DNA from: Ciborinia camelliae
Lineage: Eukaryota; Ascomycota; Leotiomycetes; Helotiales; Sclerotiniaceae
NCBI GenBank assembly: GCA_025890175.1
Contig: JANPYM010000006.1
Location: 2,388,073-2,452,072, forward strand
Length of the DNA: 64,000 bases
Reading direction: 5' to 3'
The notes beneath the pieces were generated by a model. The model did no database searches. It saw only the letters and a list, made by a program, of their open reading frames with translations, and was not told where the DNA came from. The first letter of the stretch is position 1. Each line of letters begins with the position of its first letter. Of this stretch, positions 33,030-45,063 are shown in pieces. The position numbers and the translations under genes are program-made.

Positions 33030-34268
33030 TCGCCGTACGATGTATGATTTTCGTCTCTTCTCGTCTCGTATCGTCTTATTCGGTGCGCGCAGTGCGATCT
33101 TGCATCAGGAAACTCGAGGTCCTTCAGTCTGCGACTCCTCAATGATGCACAAAATCAAGACTGCGATGCCGTTCCAAATAAACAGCACGCGAATCTTTCG
33201 CGTCGATAAATCAATGCGCCAAACGTATCTAGTCGAGATGTATTCAAGGTGTAAATCGCAATAAATACAGAAACAATATTTTGCGCGCACCCCACGACGT
33301 TGCTCGAGGATTGGATTTGCCGGGGTGTTTACACGGCAGGTTCGGGCCGTGTTTCAGCCCGGATGCATGGATGCATGCGACGGACAGGGTTGTTGGTAGG
33401 TTGATAAGCGGGAAGATGTGCTCTTGAACCCCCGATTCCTGACTTCAAGTTCTCAAAACTATCAATGTCGAATCCGAAGTTCCAACATGATTCTCCAGAT
33501 TGTTCTTTTCTTTTCTTTTATATAATATTATATTCCCATCATCAATGATATACCTACCTACCCACCCACCTATCTATCTACCTACCTACCTACCTATCTA
33601 CCTACCCATCTATCAACGATTCTCCTCCCAAATTCATCTCCCAAATTCAATTCAAGTTCAAAAGGTCCTCGTCCTCCATTCCCGAGCATGTTCAGCTTCA
33701 GCTATATCCCATCCCATCCCATCCTATCCCATCCCATCCAACATATTCTAGGCACCGCTATCCCTAGATAAGAGATACAAAAAAGTGAAGTGAAGTGAAG
33801 TGACGTTTTCGGACAATCAACGTGCGTATGCGTTATGTTTGGAAATGCGGGTTGCAGAGTGAGTAGAGTGAGAGGCTTTATTGAAGAACTGTTTGATGCA
33901 TGTATGCTAGTTGATGTTACGAAGCTTGATGCTACAAAGTAATGTAATTGGAGTCATTGGAGTCACTTATTAGAGAGTTAGAGAGAGGCTCAAGTTGAGG
34001 TCTTTGGGAAGGTCGCTAATTTTTAGGGTGGGAGATACCTGGTAGGTAGGTAGTAGGTATATTAGGTATGCAAAGAAACATAAAAGTGCAAGCTCAGCCA
34101 GTGGGCTCAGCTATATCATATCGCGGAAATATATTTCACACAACATGCGATTCAACCATCCGCCATAAACCGATATTCCTATTCCCATTCTCATTCCATG
34201 CACAAATGGATAAATTTCACGCTCCATGCTTCATGCTTCATGCTTCATACTTCATGCTTCATCCACTT
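33030..34268. other. Intergenic, no supported gene
   Basis: Upstream of the chromodomain gene and downstream of the ankyrin gene. It holds an ACCT/ATCT run (33550-33615), a (CATCC)n run near 33710-33740, (GTGAA)n near 33785, and a TAGG run near 34040. No convincing ORF. Confidence 0.6.
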
Positions 34269-37200
34269 TCACCCTAACATCCATTGGCCGACCACATCCA
34301 TCGGCACCCCAGCACCATTCCCCCTACCCTGATGACTTCCCGCCAACCTCCTAGCAACCTCATTTGCCTCGAACAAAGTAACCAGTCTTCTCTTCCCCAC
34401 AGCCTTACTCTGACTCTCAGCATCAGCATCACCCATCACCCCCCCATCATCCCCATCAAACTTCCTCTTCAGCTCTCCCTGAACCCTCAAACATTCCTCC
34501 CAAATTCTCAAATGGTGCGTATGATACGAAGCCGCACCTCTTCTATTCCTCGCATGATACGCACTCAATGTATTATGGCCCATACCACCCGGACGATACT
34601 GCCAGGTTTCATTCACGGCGGGAGCACGAGAGAGGAAATTGGAAATGTAGTTATCGTGGGACATTTCGAGGGGCGTACGACCCGTGGCCGATTCGCGGAG
34701 GAGGAGCGTAGGTTTTTGGCCCAGGAGAAACGATGTCAGCTTTGCTTTGTTGGTCTTGATGGCCTGCGTCTCACGTTAGTCTACCTATTTCTGAAGGAAA
34801 ATTGACATTGCGATGGGATGGGAAGAGAAAACATACAACGTGTAACGGTAAATCACCCTCGCCGTTGATCATTTCCAATTCCGCACCCGTGGAATGTTTC
34901 AGAAGGACTTCGATCACATCCTCGGAATCGTAATCGGAGCTTTGGCTCATCCATAAAGCGAGCGGCGTCAGTGCGCTGGGATATTCATCGGCGCGCTCGA
35001 GTAACATTTCTTGAATATCTTTCTTGTTGAATAGTTGGATGATGGCTTCGAGACGGGGAATCGTTTCGTTGGTTACGCTGGTGGCAGCGCCGGCAAGAGT
35101 GTGCATGATGTTTCGATTTCGGCCATCTCGAGAACGGGACGAGGCGCCAATGGTCAGAAGATACTTGATCAGAGGAATGTTGTGTCTGCGGACCGAGAGA
35201 TGTAGAGGTGTATAGCCTTCGGAGGATTTCAGTGAGAGGACCGATTCGGGAAGAACGGAAACGAGATGCTTGACTAGGTTGAGGTGTTTGGCTTTATCGT
35301 TGTCCGTTTGCGGGCTGTAAAGAATGGCAACGTGGAGCAGAAGCTCGTCTATCGAACCTGATCAGTAGGTATCTCTTGATATCAAAATGTAGCATTTCAC
35401 TTACTATTTGTCTCCAACCATCTAGAAACGGTCCTATCGAATCCCTCCCCGGATTCCAATTTTCGGATGCGGAGATCATTTTTGTTCCTCTCCGCAAATT
35501 CTTTGTAACGTCTCATTGGAGCATCACTCATGAACCACTCAACGGAATCAATATTACCCATCTTTGCAGCCTCTAGTAAAGGTGGGAATCGCCCTTCAAA
35601 TCGCTTGCGGTCTTGGAACTGGCCCGGGGGTTGCGCCCAATCCTTTCTCTTTTTGCCGCCAATCGTTAAACCTTGATAATGTTTTGGCTTTGTCTCGAGT
35701 TCCACGCCACTTTCCGAGACTAGCTCGCCGAACGGCACACCCGCACCGCAGTATTTGATCATTTCGGCCAGCATTGCGGTTCTGCCACTCGAGAGAGCCT
35801 GGTCAAAAATTCCTCGATCCAAATTGTAGCACCTCTGATCATCGTCATGTTGAGCAGTCAAAGCCTTCTGCTCCGTGGCCACCTCCAAAAGGAATTTGAA
35901 CATTTTCAAATCATCTTGTTCAACGGCATGCGTGAATAGAGGGGCGCACTCGCTCAATCTGGAACTTTCATCGTTGTCGACGAATCGACGCGCCTTGCAG
36001 CGCCATTCAATCATCCTCAAAGGAGAGATATCACCTTTGACAGTATTGGAAACTTCCTCGAGAGTGTCAATCGTAAATTTGTCAGTAACGAGTTCAGAGA
36101 ATATCGGCAGTTCCTCCAACTCATGATCACTACCACCAGACGTAATACCCCAGCGATGGCGTCCCTTCTTAGAATCTTCAACATCGGTATTGTGATATTG
36201 AGCAAGACAAATCTCGATAATCCTACGTGCAAGATCATAGTGTCCACGAAGAACCGCAATCGAAAATGGCATGAACTGGTTTTGGTCACAGACCGCAATC
36301 TTGAGTGGTGCATATTTAACGCTCTCGTGTTCCCAAGGACTGAGCGTCAAACTCTTGATGGCGTCAAGATCGTTGTTCCATGCAGCTTCAAACAACTTGA
36401 AATAGCCGTGTATCTTTCCCGCATTCAGGTCTGGGACTTGGAATGTGAAATTTGTTTCGTAACGTGGCGTCCACAGTTGCGTATGGTCGTGGTCCCGTGA
36501 GTCGTTTTGATGCTTTCGTGGTGAACGAGTATCCGGATATAATTCCGTGAAGGATTTTGCCCCGGCTGCGATGAGTACCTGTTCAGCCTGCTCGAGATCT
36601 TGGATTGCTTCTTGGATTGCTTCACGTTCTTTCTTGTAATCCTCCAATTTACTCTCTTTATCTTTGAGCAACTTCTCGTGTCGTTCATGTTTGAGTTTGT
36701 TCTGGTATTTCTCATTTCGATAGCCTTGTACAGCAGTCCAGTACTTATAGCTACCTAGTTTTATTCCTTCTGTGTAGAAAACCTCGTCACGGAGAATTTC
36801 TGGCTTCGCTGCCTGGGAATTGCTTTGGCGATATTGCCATTCGTCATGCACGGGCTCTTTCCATTCACGAAGAATGTTTAATTTGGACCGAATGACATCT
36901 AAGATGGATTCTCCTTGGTCATTGTAATAGTATTGTTGGTGGGGTCTATTGATCGCACTCCATGCATTAGTCGTCAGGGTCTGAGGGTTGGCACCATGTG
37001 CAATAAGATCCCGGACGACCGCACCCATCTCCTTGCAGATGGCGACAATTATGGGCTGTTGAACTCCTGTTTTGAATTGATTCATGCTTGTTTCCGTATT
37101 TTGCTTTCTAGCATGAGTGTTCATGGCCATGTATACTTTGATCCAATCTTCGAATTCAAACTGAGGCCGCGCTCCCAACTGCAAAAGTTTTGATGCCATC

Positions 37201-39786
37201 TCTCCGTAACTCTTCTTTACGGCAGTAGAAAGTGGGGTCTCAGCTTGACGATAACCTCTCGCCATTCCAATCTTATTGAGGACCTTTTGGGCAGCTGGCC
37301 GATCGTGAGCGAACAAAACTTCCACGATGTCAATCTTATTTTGAGCGACGATGTGGTGAAGGGCTGTGAAATGATCCGTGTCCGATTGAGCGGATGTTGC
37401 TCCTAATTTTAATAAGAGTTCTACCACTTGCTTTGACTTTTCGTTAGGAAGAGACATAGCTAATACCAGAGTCATGATTGCCCCCCTCGGGTTCGTAGTA
37501 CCGGCTTCGACCAGCTTGACAGGAAAGAGTACGTCAGCGCCATACTCAGAGACAAGAAGCTTAATGGCTTCGAGGTGGCCATTGAGTATTGCAAGATGAA
37601 GCGGAGACAGGCCGTAGTCCCAAGCAATAACATTGATGTCATAGATATCAGGATCCTCCATAGAGTCATCCATAACCGCAGCCTAGGAAATCTAGTCAGT
37701 TGCGAAGAAATGAGGCCAAGGAAAAATATAAGACTTACAACATCATCCTTGCTCTCATCCTTATTTCCAGGAATCTTGACGAAACTTCCCATCGTCATTG
37801 CATCAGCCTCTTCCTGTTCACTATCGAGAGTAATTTCTGATGCAGTATCAGATTCCTCTTCAGTATCAGGCTCAAGACACGCAAAGTTGCGAGAAATCTT
37901 CTCCTCTTCTTGCTCTTCATTGGCCAAGCTTTTGTTCATGAGTATGCTAATCATCTCTAGGTTTCCTCTCGCAGAAGCGATATGCAATGCCGTTCTCCCA
38001 TCCACAAGTCTAGCAATCATTCTAGCTCCATGATCGACGAGACATTTGACAATCTCTGGAGTGGAAGCCATTGTAGCTAGGTGTAAAGGTGTGCGTCCAG
38101 TGAAGTCACGGCGGTTAATATCAACACCTTCTTGGGAGCACCAATCCTGAACATGCTCGAGATCTCCATCCACGATAGCTTGGCAAAGACGTGCTGTGTC
38201 GCCGACATAACTCATGGTGGTCCATTCTTCGTCGTTGATAGGATTGAAACTTCCAATCTCCTGACGACCAGGATCATCTGTGATAAACTTAAGAGTACCT
38301 GAGATGTTGTTCTTGCTCTCCTTTTCGGCAATCTCTTTCTCTTCATCTGTGGTAGGAACTGGACAGTATCCGCAACAGTCTTGAATGACTTCTTCCGCCG
38401 TACCGAAGAAGCATGGGTGACGATGCAGATAGACTTCGCGCTCTTTGTCTTGATTCCACTCCGCATTCAGAAGCAAGTCTTTGGCATACAGCAAGCGATT
38501 GATCCTTGCTGCATTGTACTTTTGCCCGTAAGGAACTGTCATGGTGTGATAGTTGGCAATCTCGTCCTGTTCTGCCCAATCTGCCACTTCATCTTCTTCT
38601 TGGTCTTTCAGATTCCCATACAATCTACGCTGATTGCGGAATCCTCTGTTGAGGGATGGTCTGCCACGCTCCTTTCGGCGTTGATCCATGTAGTTTTCTC
38701 GGTCCTGTTTTTCTATTAGCACACAATCATCGCCATGGCCACATCGAGAATACTTACACACGTCTTTGGTAACTTCTCCAAAATCAACAGTCTCGCAAGT
38801 CCTTCGGTACGTCCAAACGAGCGTTCAAATATGGTAGGATCAATCCTTGAGCGATCTAACATTGGCCAATGGACTTCAAAGCCTCGGTGGCTATATTTGC
38901 TCAATCTGTTTTCGTAACTTGGTGATCTTCTAGTCAAATCAATTGTGTTGCATTGCGTAATGAATGATCCAACAGCTCTTGGACTCATGTAAACTTGCTT
39001 TCCATCATACGCAGTACAAGAACAGTCCACATCAAATCCTGTGATAATTTGAGAGATCGAATCGTACAGTCTGAGAACAATTTGTACATGACGAGTGGGA
39101 TGTTGACTGGCGATTGTGATGGCGTTCTTGGTGCGAATTGTCGTTGTCTCGTGAAGGATGGCATCTTTGATGTTAGCCTCGATTTGCTTGATCTTTTCTA
39201 GCCCTTCAGCTTCAGTAAGCCCATAAAGAAAAAGATCAACGTCAGATGCAGGAGCCAAATGCTGGTGATAATACTCTCTCATGGCCTTCTTGCTACCGGC
39301 CCATTTCTGCGGAATCGGCATGAGAGATGTAGTGACGGCACTGCCAGCCGCGACAACATTATTCCAATCCAGATCGGCCAATGAAGACTCGGAGAAGAGA
39401 TTGAAATTTGTCTGGAAATCTTTGAGAGATCCAACCACAGCTGGTGAGCCATTAGGTCGACGTTCCTCGTCCTTCAACGGCATGATGTATTTGTCCAACT
39501 CCTCCTTGGTCTCCATTTTCAAGTCTCGAGCCCGGACCTTGAGATGACTCTCCTGGCCACCGAAAATCGGTACCAAATTCACAGCTCCATCTTTGACAGC
39601 TTCATGGTCCGGTTGCTGGGCGTAGACTTTGCGAAGCTCGGATTCATAGGCCTTGTAAGGCTCAACAATGGTTGACACGTGTTTGCTGAGGTTTTGAGAT
39701 AGGTAAGGGATGGAATCCTTGACCGGCGCGGGGAGCGGGGGAAGCTCCATTGGAACTGGGCGTTTGGGGAGTGACTCGGATGCCAT
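34269..39786 (-). CDS. Giant ankyrin-repeat protein with nucleotidyltransferase-like N-terminus
   Basis: Five exons on the minus strand: 39786-38758, 38704-37739, 37682-35405, 35357-34837 and 34763-34269. Introns are 53, 54, 46-47 and 73 bp; all phases agree and give 1762 aa. Residues 1-343 form a conserved-looking domain with the spacing of a pol-beta-type nucleotidyltransferase: AAGS (146-149), SDVDLFLYG (181-189) and FDVD (251-254). Ankyrin repeats follow in exon 2 (GRTPLHLAT, GRTALHIAS), exon 3 (LSPLHLAILNGHLEAIKLL, FTALHHIV and others) and exon 4 (EGYTPLHLSV, GDLPLHV). A Lys/Glu coiled coil lies in the middle of exon 3 (KLEDYKKEREAIQEAIQDLE). No signal peptide, so it is likely intracellular. 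Function unknown; ankyrins suggest a protein scaffold or sensor. An upstream in-frame ATG exists at 39909 but adds hydrophobic leader sequence, so 39786 was preferred. Confidence 0.88.
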
Positions 39787-42195
39787 GATGGAGGGATATG
39801 GAGAACTTGCGTCGGATTTTGAAAAAAAAAGGAGGATATGTGTATTTGACGTATTGCTGATGAGAAGACAGATGGATAGAGAAATAGTTTGAACCGAATG
39901 TTCATACAAGTCAAGAGAATTGGGAGGGTTTCTTTTTGGGCGTAATTGCCAAAGTTACAGAAACCCAATAAGATAGAAATCCTTCGATAATTGCTTCGAG
40001 ATACTATAGCTGTTTGTATACGAAAATGAAGATGAAGATGAAGATAAAAAAGCAAAAGAAAACCCAACAACCCACCTCGAACCCATCTCTATATAACATA
40101 AATCCCACGCGCTCCGCTCTCCCCCATCCTACCTACTACACTACCTACTACCTAGCACCTCCAGCTATACGAACGCATCCCGTGATTTCATTTAGGCAAC
40201 CAACCTCCAGGCAACCACGTGATTCCCCATAAATCGTGTCTTGGCATCCATGGATCATTCCGAGCCATCCTTCCTTCCTAATTTAATTCTAGGTATCTAC
40301 CTACCTACCTACCTACCTTCCTTCGAATAGCTACCTAGGTAGGTAGGTACTCGGCCGTGAAATAGATGGAGCTTGCTTGCTTGCTTGCTTGCTACCTAGA
40401 ATCTTGAGGGAGAATACTAGGTAGATATCTATTTTTATTTTTACTAATTTTTACTCGAGGAGGCGTTACCTAGGTATATAACATTGAAAGTTCTATTATT
40501 GTATGGATCTCAGGGATCATTTTTGATGATGGTTGGTTGGTTTGTTGATTGGTTGGTTGGTTGGTTAGGATGATTTGAGTAGATACTTGAGTACTTGAGT
40601 ATGATATTGGATGTTGTGTGTGGTATTTTATGGATTGGATGGATTTGATGGATTGGATTTGATTGGATGCATGGAGTCTCGAGGTCTGGTCTGGTCTGGT
40701 CTGGTCTCTGGTCTGGGTAGATGTGAGGCCTCCACTGTGTACTGTAGCCCATACCTACTCAAGTACCTACCTACCTACCTACCTACCAACCTACCCACCT
40801 ACCTAAATAACCATACCCGCGCAACATGCAAAGTCCAAAGTCCAAACATAGTCTATATATAACCCGGGGAAACCAATCTAAAAATATCTTATATATATTC
40901 AACTAATTTATATTCAACTTAACTAACCATCTGTGAGACTGCCGGCTCCTCTCTCGCTCCCTAGAACTGAGTCCTGACGACCCCTATCAATGTATTCTTT
41001 TCCGCTTCCCTTCCTTGGACTCGAGAATTACACCCTACGCACGTTCCATCCCATCCATCATACATCCCCAATCATCGGTACCAATACCAATACCAATCAA
41101 TACCAATACTAATACGAATGAGCCTTTCCTTTGTNNNNNNNNNNCCCCCAACAGAGCATATCCTCCCATCCATCCTCCCATCCATCCATCCATATGTATG
41201 CAGCCGCCAATCCACCATCCCCATACCATACCATACCATACCATACCGTCGCAATACAGCCCACCCACCGACCCCATCCGATCCCAAAGACCAAGCGCAC
41301 GCACGCACACAGCTACGAGGAAACCCAGACCACGGGAGACCAATCCCCCCGTCGCCAACAGAAAAAGAAAAAAAAGGGAAGAAAATCTCTCCATTCCATT
41401 CCATTCCATTCCATACAAGCAAGCAAGCAAACCCGCATCCATCTATAAGCTTTTTTTTCCTCGGCGAGTCCAATCGACTCGCACCCGCAGTGCATACGCA
41501 TGCATATATATCCCAAGCACAAGCACACGGACCAAAAAACAACAAAATAAAAAAATAAAATAAAAAAACCCAACACAAGGAGGTAGATTTGGTAGATAGC
41601 AAGCTATGTAAACAAAACCACCGAGAACAAAATCCATCATATCGTAATACATAACCGCCTGTGGTCAAAACAGAACGATGCAATCCCGCGAGCCATCCAA
41701 AATGTCCCGAGAAACCAAAAAAAAAAAGCGCAAAAGAAAAAGAAAATCCATCATAACGCATAAGATTGAAGACCGAGGAATCCAATCCGCCAAACTACCA
41801 ATGATGCCACGAGCGGGAACGGTAAGGAAATGCGAGAGCGAGCGACGGTGCGGTGCGAATGTTGATACAGAAATCTACCACGCCTTCTGACCTTTTCACC
41901 TTTTCACCTCCGGATATGAAGTACACACTGATAACTTTTTGTTTTCTTTTGGGGGGGTTGGTTTGGTATGGTGGGAAGAAAAGAGAGGAAACTCGAGTCG
42001 TGACATCATAGGTCGTGGTAGGGAGGGAGTGAGGTGCTCGGTATGAGAGCCGAAGGGTTTGAGTAAGGAAAATTGCGCATGTGCGAGTGGTGGTAGTAAT
42101 AGTAATAGTAATAGTAATGTGGTACAGGAGTGTACAAGAATTACACAATAATGTGTATAGTATATAAATCAATATGATCCTCTGAGACGCACCAT
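39787..42195. other. Intergenic, repeat-rich, with a 10-N assembly gap
   Basis: 2.4 kb without a supported gene. Ns at 41135-41144 mark a scaffold join of unknown true size. Around it are ACCT runs (40290-40320, 40770-40805), (GGTCT)n near 40685, (CCATA)n near 41220-41248, (CATTC)n near 41395 and a TAG-TAA run near 42095-42118. ORFs crossing the Ns on both strands are artefacts of low-complexity sequence. Confidence 0.7.
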
Positions 42196-45063
42196 TTATT
42201 GTGATGTACTCGTTGGAGGGGTGGGAAAAAGATTATAGCTTCCTCGACGCTTGCCAGCCATGGCAATGTTGGACAACGTATTTGATCTTGATCTAGGCTT
42301 CACATCTTGGAGAATCCTGTCGATGGTAATCGGTGCAGAGCTTCCTCTACGCTTGCCAGGCATGGCGATATTGGACAATGTGTTTGATCTTGATCTAGGC
42401 TTCACATCTTGGAGAATTCTGTCGATGGTAATCGGTGCAGAGCTTCCTCTACGCTTGCCAGGCATGGCGACATTGGACAACGTGTTTGACCTTGATCTAG
42501 GTTGGACATCTGGGAGAATTTTTTCCGTGATAATCGGAGCCGATACTTTTCGTCCGTGGTTGGACATGAAGGACTCAACCGAGGCAGGAGCATTTAACTC
42601 GCGAGAAAGAGCAGACCGGAGCCGGGGCCGAGGAGGTGAATCGGTGAAGCTCTCGGCGACAGGGCTCAGAATACTTGAGGCTGCATCGTGAACAGCGGTA
42701 GAGATGCTAGGCGGAGGTGGAGAAAAGTAATGGGCGTTTTTGGGTGACCTGCGAACGTGGTTTACAGGAAGACTTTGGAAGCCAGCAACGTCAGAGGAAG
42801 ATGACTCATCGTCATCAATTTTCAGGCCAGACACTTTGGTAATAAGTTCCGGGTCAGATATTGTGGTAGAGAGTGCTCCGAGCGTTCGGCTGTCGCGTTT
42901 TGGGCGGAGGGAAGGTACAAGATCAGGCAAGGAAGAAGCAGATCCAATACTTCTATGAGCTTTGCTCATGCTTCCGGCCTGGAAAATGAGTAGAGCCGAA
43001 TCTTGACTTGACCGATTATAGCGGCTACTCACAGTGCTGCTTCTGAGACTGTCATGTGAATTAACTGAGGAGCGGTAAGAAGTGGTACTGGAAAGAGCTT
43101 CATCTACTGGTGAAGTAGGTTGCTCATAAGTATCCATGGGAAATATTGAAGTCGACGGGATATTCTCGTGGTGATATGTGTCAAACAGAGCATCTTGTTC
43201 GCTCTGCAGAGCATATTCGTCGGAAGGAATGAGAAGAGTAGGGGAGAGATTGAATCCATCTGATTCTTTAAACGAAGATGCGTGTGAAATAGGTCGTATT
43301 TGATTGGGGCGGAAGTAACTGGTGGGGGTGGGCAGAAATGAAGATGCGCTCGACAGATCGGATAATGGAGAAAGAGCGGGGAGTTCAAAAGACGCGGGTA
43401 CGAGTAGTGATGGGCGGAATCGCCCTGGAGAAACATGGCATTCATCATCGATAGGCAAATCGATAGAGGGCTGTTCCACTTGGGTCGGTGAAGTCGCAGG
43501 TGTTATTATAACAGGTTTCTTCTCCTCCAATATTTGGTCATCTTGATAATCCCAATCTCCGCCAGCTTCATCCTCATAACAAAAATCGATGGCGTCTTCC
43601 CAAGAGTCCGTGAACAAATTTACGTGGGGCGAACTGCATCGTTTCGAAAATCTCGTGGTGTCAACGGAACCAAGTCTTCCTAATATTGGTGGCATGTCGG
43701 GCATATCGGGCGCCTGCTCAAGTGCTCTCGTCCTCAATGCAGGAACCGATTTTGAAAGTCGTAATTCACCATCGGTGCTTGACTGCCGTGATCGCGTCCT
43801 AGTGTGCTCTTCCTCCTCGGGAACATCTGCAAGATCAGCGCCAAAACTTCCACTCAATGGTGCAGATAAAGGCCATGCCTCTTCGCCAGGAGTAGTGACT
43901 GCATGAGACAGATGCCTGGCAGATATCCCCGATTCTCTCCCTTCCCACTTAGGGGGTGAGGGGTGTGTTTGTGGAGTGAAATCAAATGGTGCTGATTCCT
44001 GGAGGTTGTCATTGCCCAAAGGTTGACCAAAATCTAGCGAAGTGGATGGGTCAACATGCATGAAGAAATTTGACGCTGCTCTTGACGATGTTCGGACAGG
44101 TGGATTGACCGGGCATCCAGGAGACTCGGGAGACCGAGCTGAGCGTACAGGTGCTGATCTCAGATTATCATGTGACATGGAGTAATTAATAGGTCTCCAT
44201 GGTTGATTTTGTGGTGGTGTTACAGACGCTCGAAGTGCGCTTGGTCTTTGCGGGGTAACAGGACATGACGGACTTTTGGGGCTTGTGGGACTTCTAGGAG
44301 CGTCAACATCGGGCGCGTAGTCCATTGCTACTGAAGAGAAATTCTCAAATATCAAATCCCTGGCTCTAATACCCTTTAGATTTCCATTTGTCGGAGCTTG
44401 GGAGGCTCGGATGGCCGAGAATTCGGAAACCAATTCAGTTGGGGGAATTTCCTTCAGGTCGGGTAATTCATTTTGTTGAGTGTGTGTTATGTGTTGGAAG
44501 TTGTATGGTCCAGAGATGGTATTCTTCCGAGAACGATAACTAGCAGATGTTGGACTGTGACCAGATGCTTCGCTACGTTCCTTTTCCGCGGAACCATTTG
44601 CAAGCGACGTTGAGGAGCCTCCCATTGAAGGATGATTACGCCTAAACTTTTTGCTGCTTCGAGAGAATATTGTTTTCCCGAATAGATTTATGCTATCCGG
44701 CCTATCCTTCGTCGCCATACTACTGCCGTTTGATCTGCTAGAGGATTGCCGATGTAATTCGATTCTGTTGGAGGAATCGAGACTGGATTGACGGGAGCGG
44801 AATGACGAAGCTGAGGTGAATGAAGGGGTGGTCGATTTGGGAACAAAAGCTGAACCCCTCCTCATCTGCTCGGTGTATGCCCGTATACCTTGGGGTGATG
44901 GTGGTCCATCAATGGCTGGCTCGAAGTATTCGACAGTTGGGGGATACGTATAGTGCTTAGCTGTCGGCAGGATGTTGTCCTTTTTAGACATCCTCCTCTT
45001 GGATGAGGGGCGGTAACTGTTGGGATATGGCGCCGAGCTACCTGAAGAACCTAGACCGAACAT
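42196..45063 (-). CDS. CRIB-motif (Cdc42/Rac effector-like) protein with C-terminal tandem repeats
   Basis: Single exon of 955 aa; the first true ATG is at 45063 (the frame is open slightly further but without ATG). Most of the protein is Ser/Pro-rich and disordered. Residues about 183-194 read ISGPYNFQHITH, matching the CRIB consensus ISxPxxFxHxxH that binds GTP-loaded Cdc42 or Rac. Other conserved-looking islands: HYTYPPTVEYFEPAIDGPP near the N-terminus and IPPTELVSEFSAIRASQ just after CRIB. At the C-terminus a 34-residue unit (GKRRGSSAPITIDRIL, then SRSNTLSNIAMP) is repeated three times; RSRSNTLS resembles a 14-3-3 or basophilic-kinase site. No kinase domain, so it is not a PAK. A polarity effector comparable in concept to yeast Gic proteins is the inference. 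An upstream exon cannot be excluded. Confidence 0.75.
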   Translation of the reverse strand: MFGLGSSGSSAPYPNSYRPSSKRRMSKKDNILPTAKHYTYPPTVEYFEPAIDGPPSPQGIRAYTEQMRRGSAFVPKSTTPSFTSASSFRSRQSSLDSSNRIELHRQSSSRSNGSSMATKDRPDSINLFGKTIFSRSSKKFRRNHPSMGGSSTSLANGSAEKERSEASGHSPTSASYRSRKNTISGPYNFQHITHTQQNELPDLKEIPPTELVSEFSAIRASQAPTNGNLKGIRARDLIFENFSSVAMDYAPDVDAPRSPTSPKSPSCPVTPQRPSALRASVTPPQNQPWRPINYSMSHDNLRSAPVRSARSPESPGCPVNPPVRTSSRAASNFFMHVDPSTSLDFGQPLGNDNLQESAPFDFTPQTHPSPPKWEGRESGISARHLSHAVTTPGEEAWPLSAPLSGSFGADLADVPEEEEHTRTRSRQSSTDGELRLSKSVPALRTRALEQAPDMPDMPPILGRLGSVDTTRFSKRCSSPHVNLFTDSWEDAIDFCYEDEAGGDWDYQDDQILEEKKPVIITPATSPTQVEQPSIDLPIDDECHVSPGRFRPSLLVPASFELPALSPLSDLSSASSFLPTPTSYFRPNQIRPISHASSFKESDGFNLSPTLLIPSDEYALQSEQDALFDTYHHENIPSTSIFPMDTYEQPTSPVDEALSSTTSYRSSVNSHDSLRSSTVSSRYNRSSQDSALLIFQAGSMSKAHRSIGSASSLPDLVPSLRPKRDSRTLGALSTTISDPELITKVSGLKIDDDESSSSDVAGFQSLPVNHVRRSPKNAHYFSPPPPSISTAVHDAASSILSPVAESFTDSPPRPRLRSALSRELNAPASVESFMSNHGRKVSAPIITEKILPDVQPRSRSNTLSNVAMPGKRRGSSAPITIDRILQDVKPRSRSNTLSNIAMPGKRRGSSAPITIDRILQDVKPRSRSNTLSNIAMAGKRRGSYNLFPTPPTSTSQ
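42248..42553 (-). repeat. 102-bp coding tandem repeat, three copies
   Basis: Copies start at about 42248, 42350 and 42452 (plus-strand coordinates). The first two are almost identical in DNA; the third diverges in its right half (ttggacatctgggagaattttttcc). Length is a multiple of three and each encodes 34 residues of the CRIB protein. Confidence 0.9.

Noticed and set aside
41015..41785. Several ORFs crossing the N gap
   Set aside because: They contain undefined residues and low-complexity Pro/Ile or Gly/Trp runs from simple repeats.
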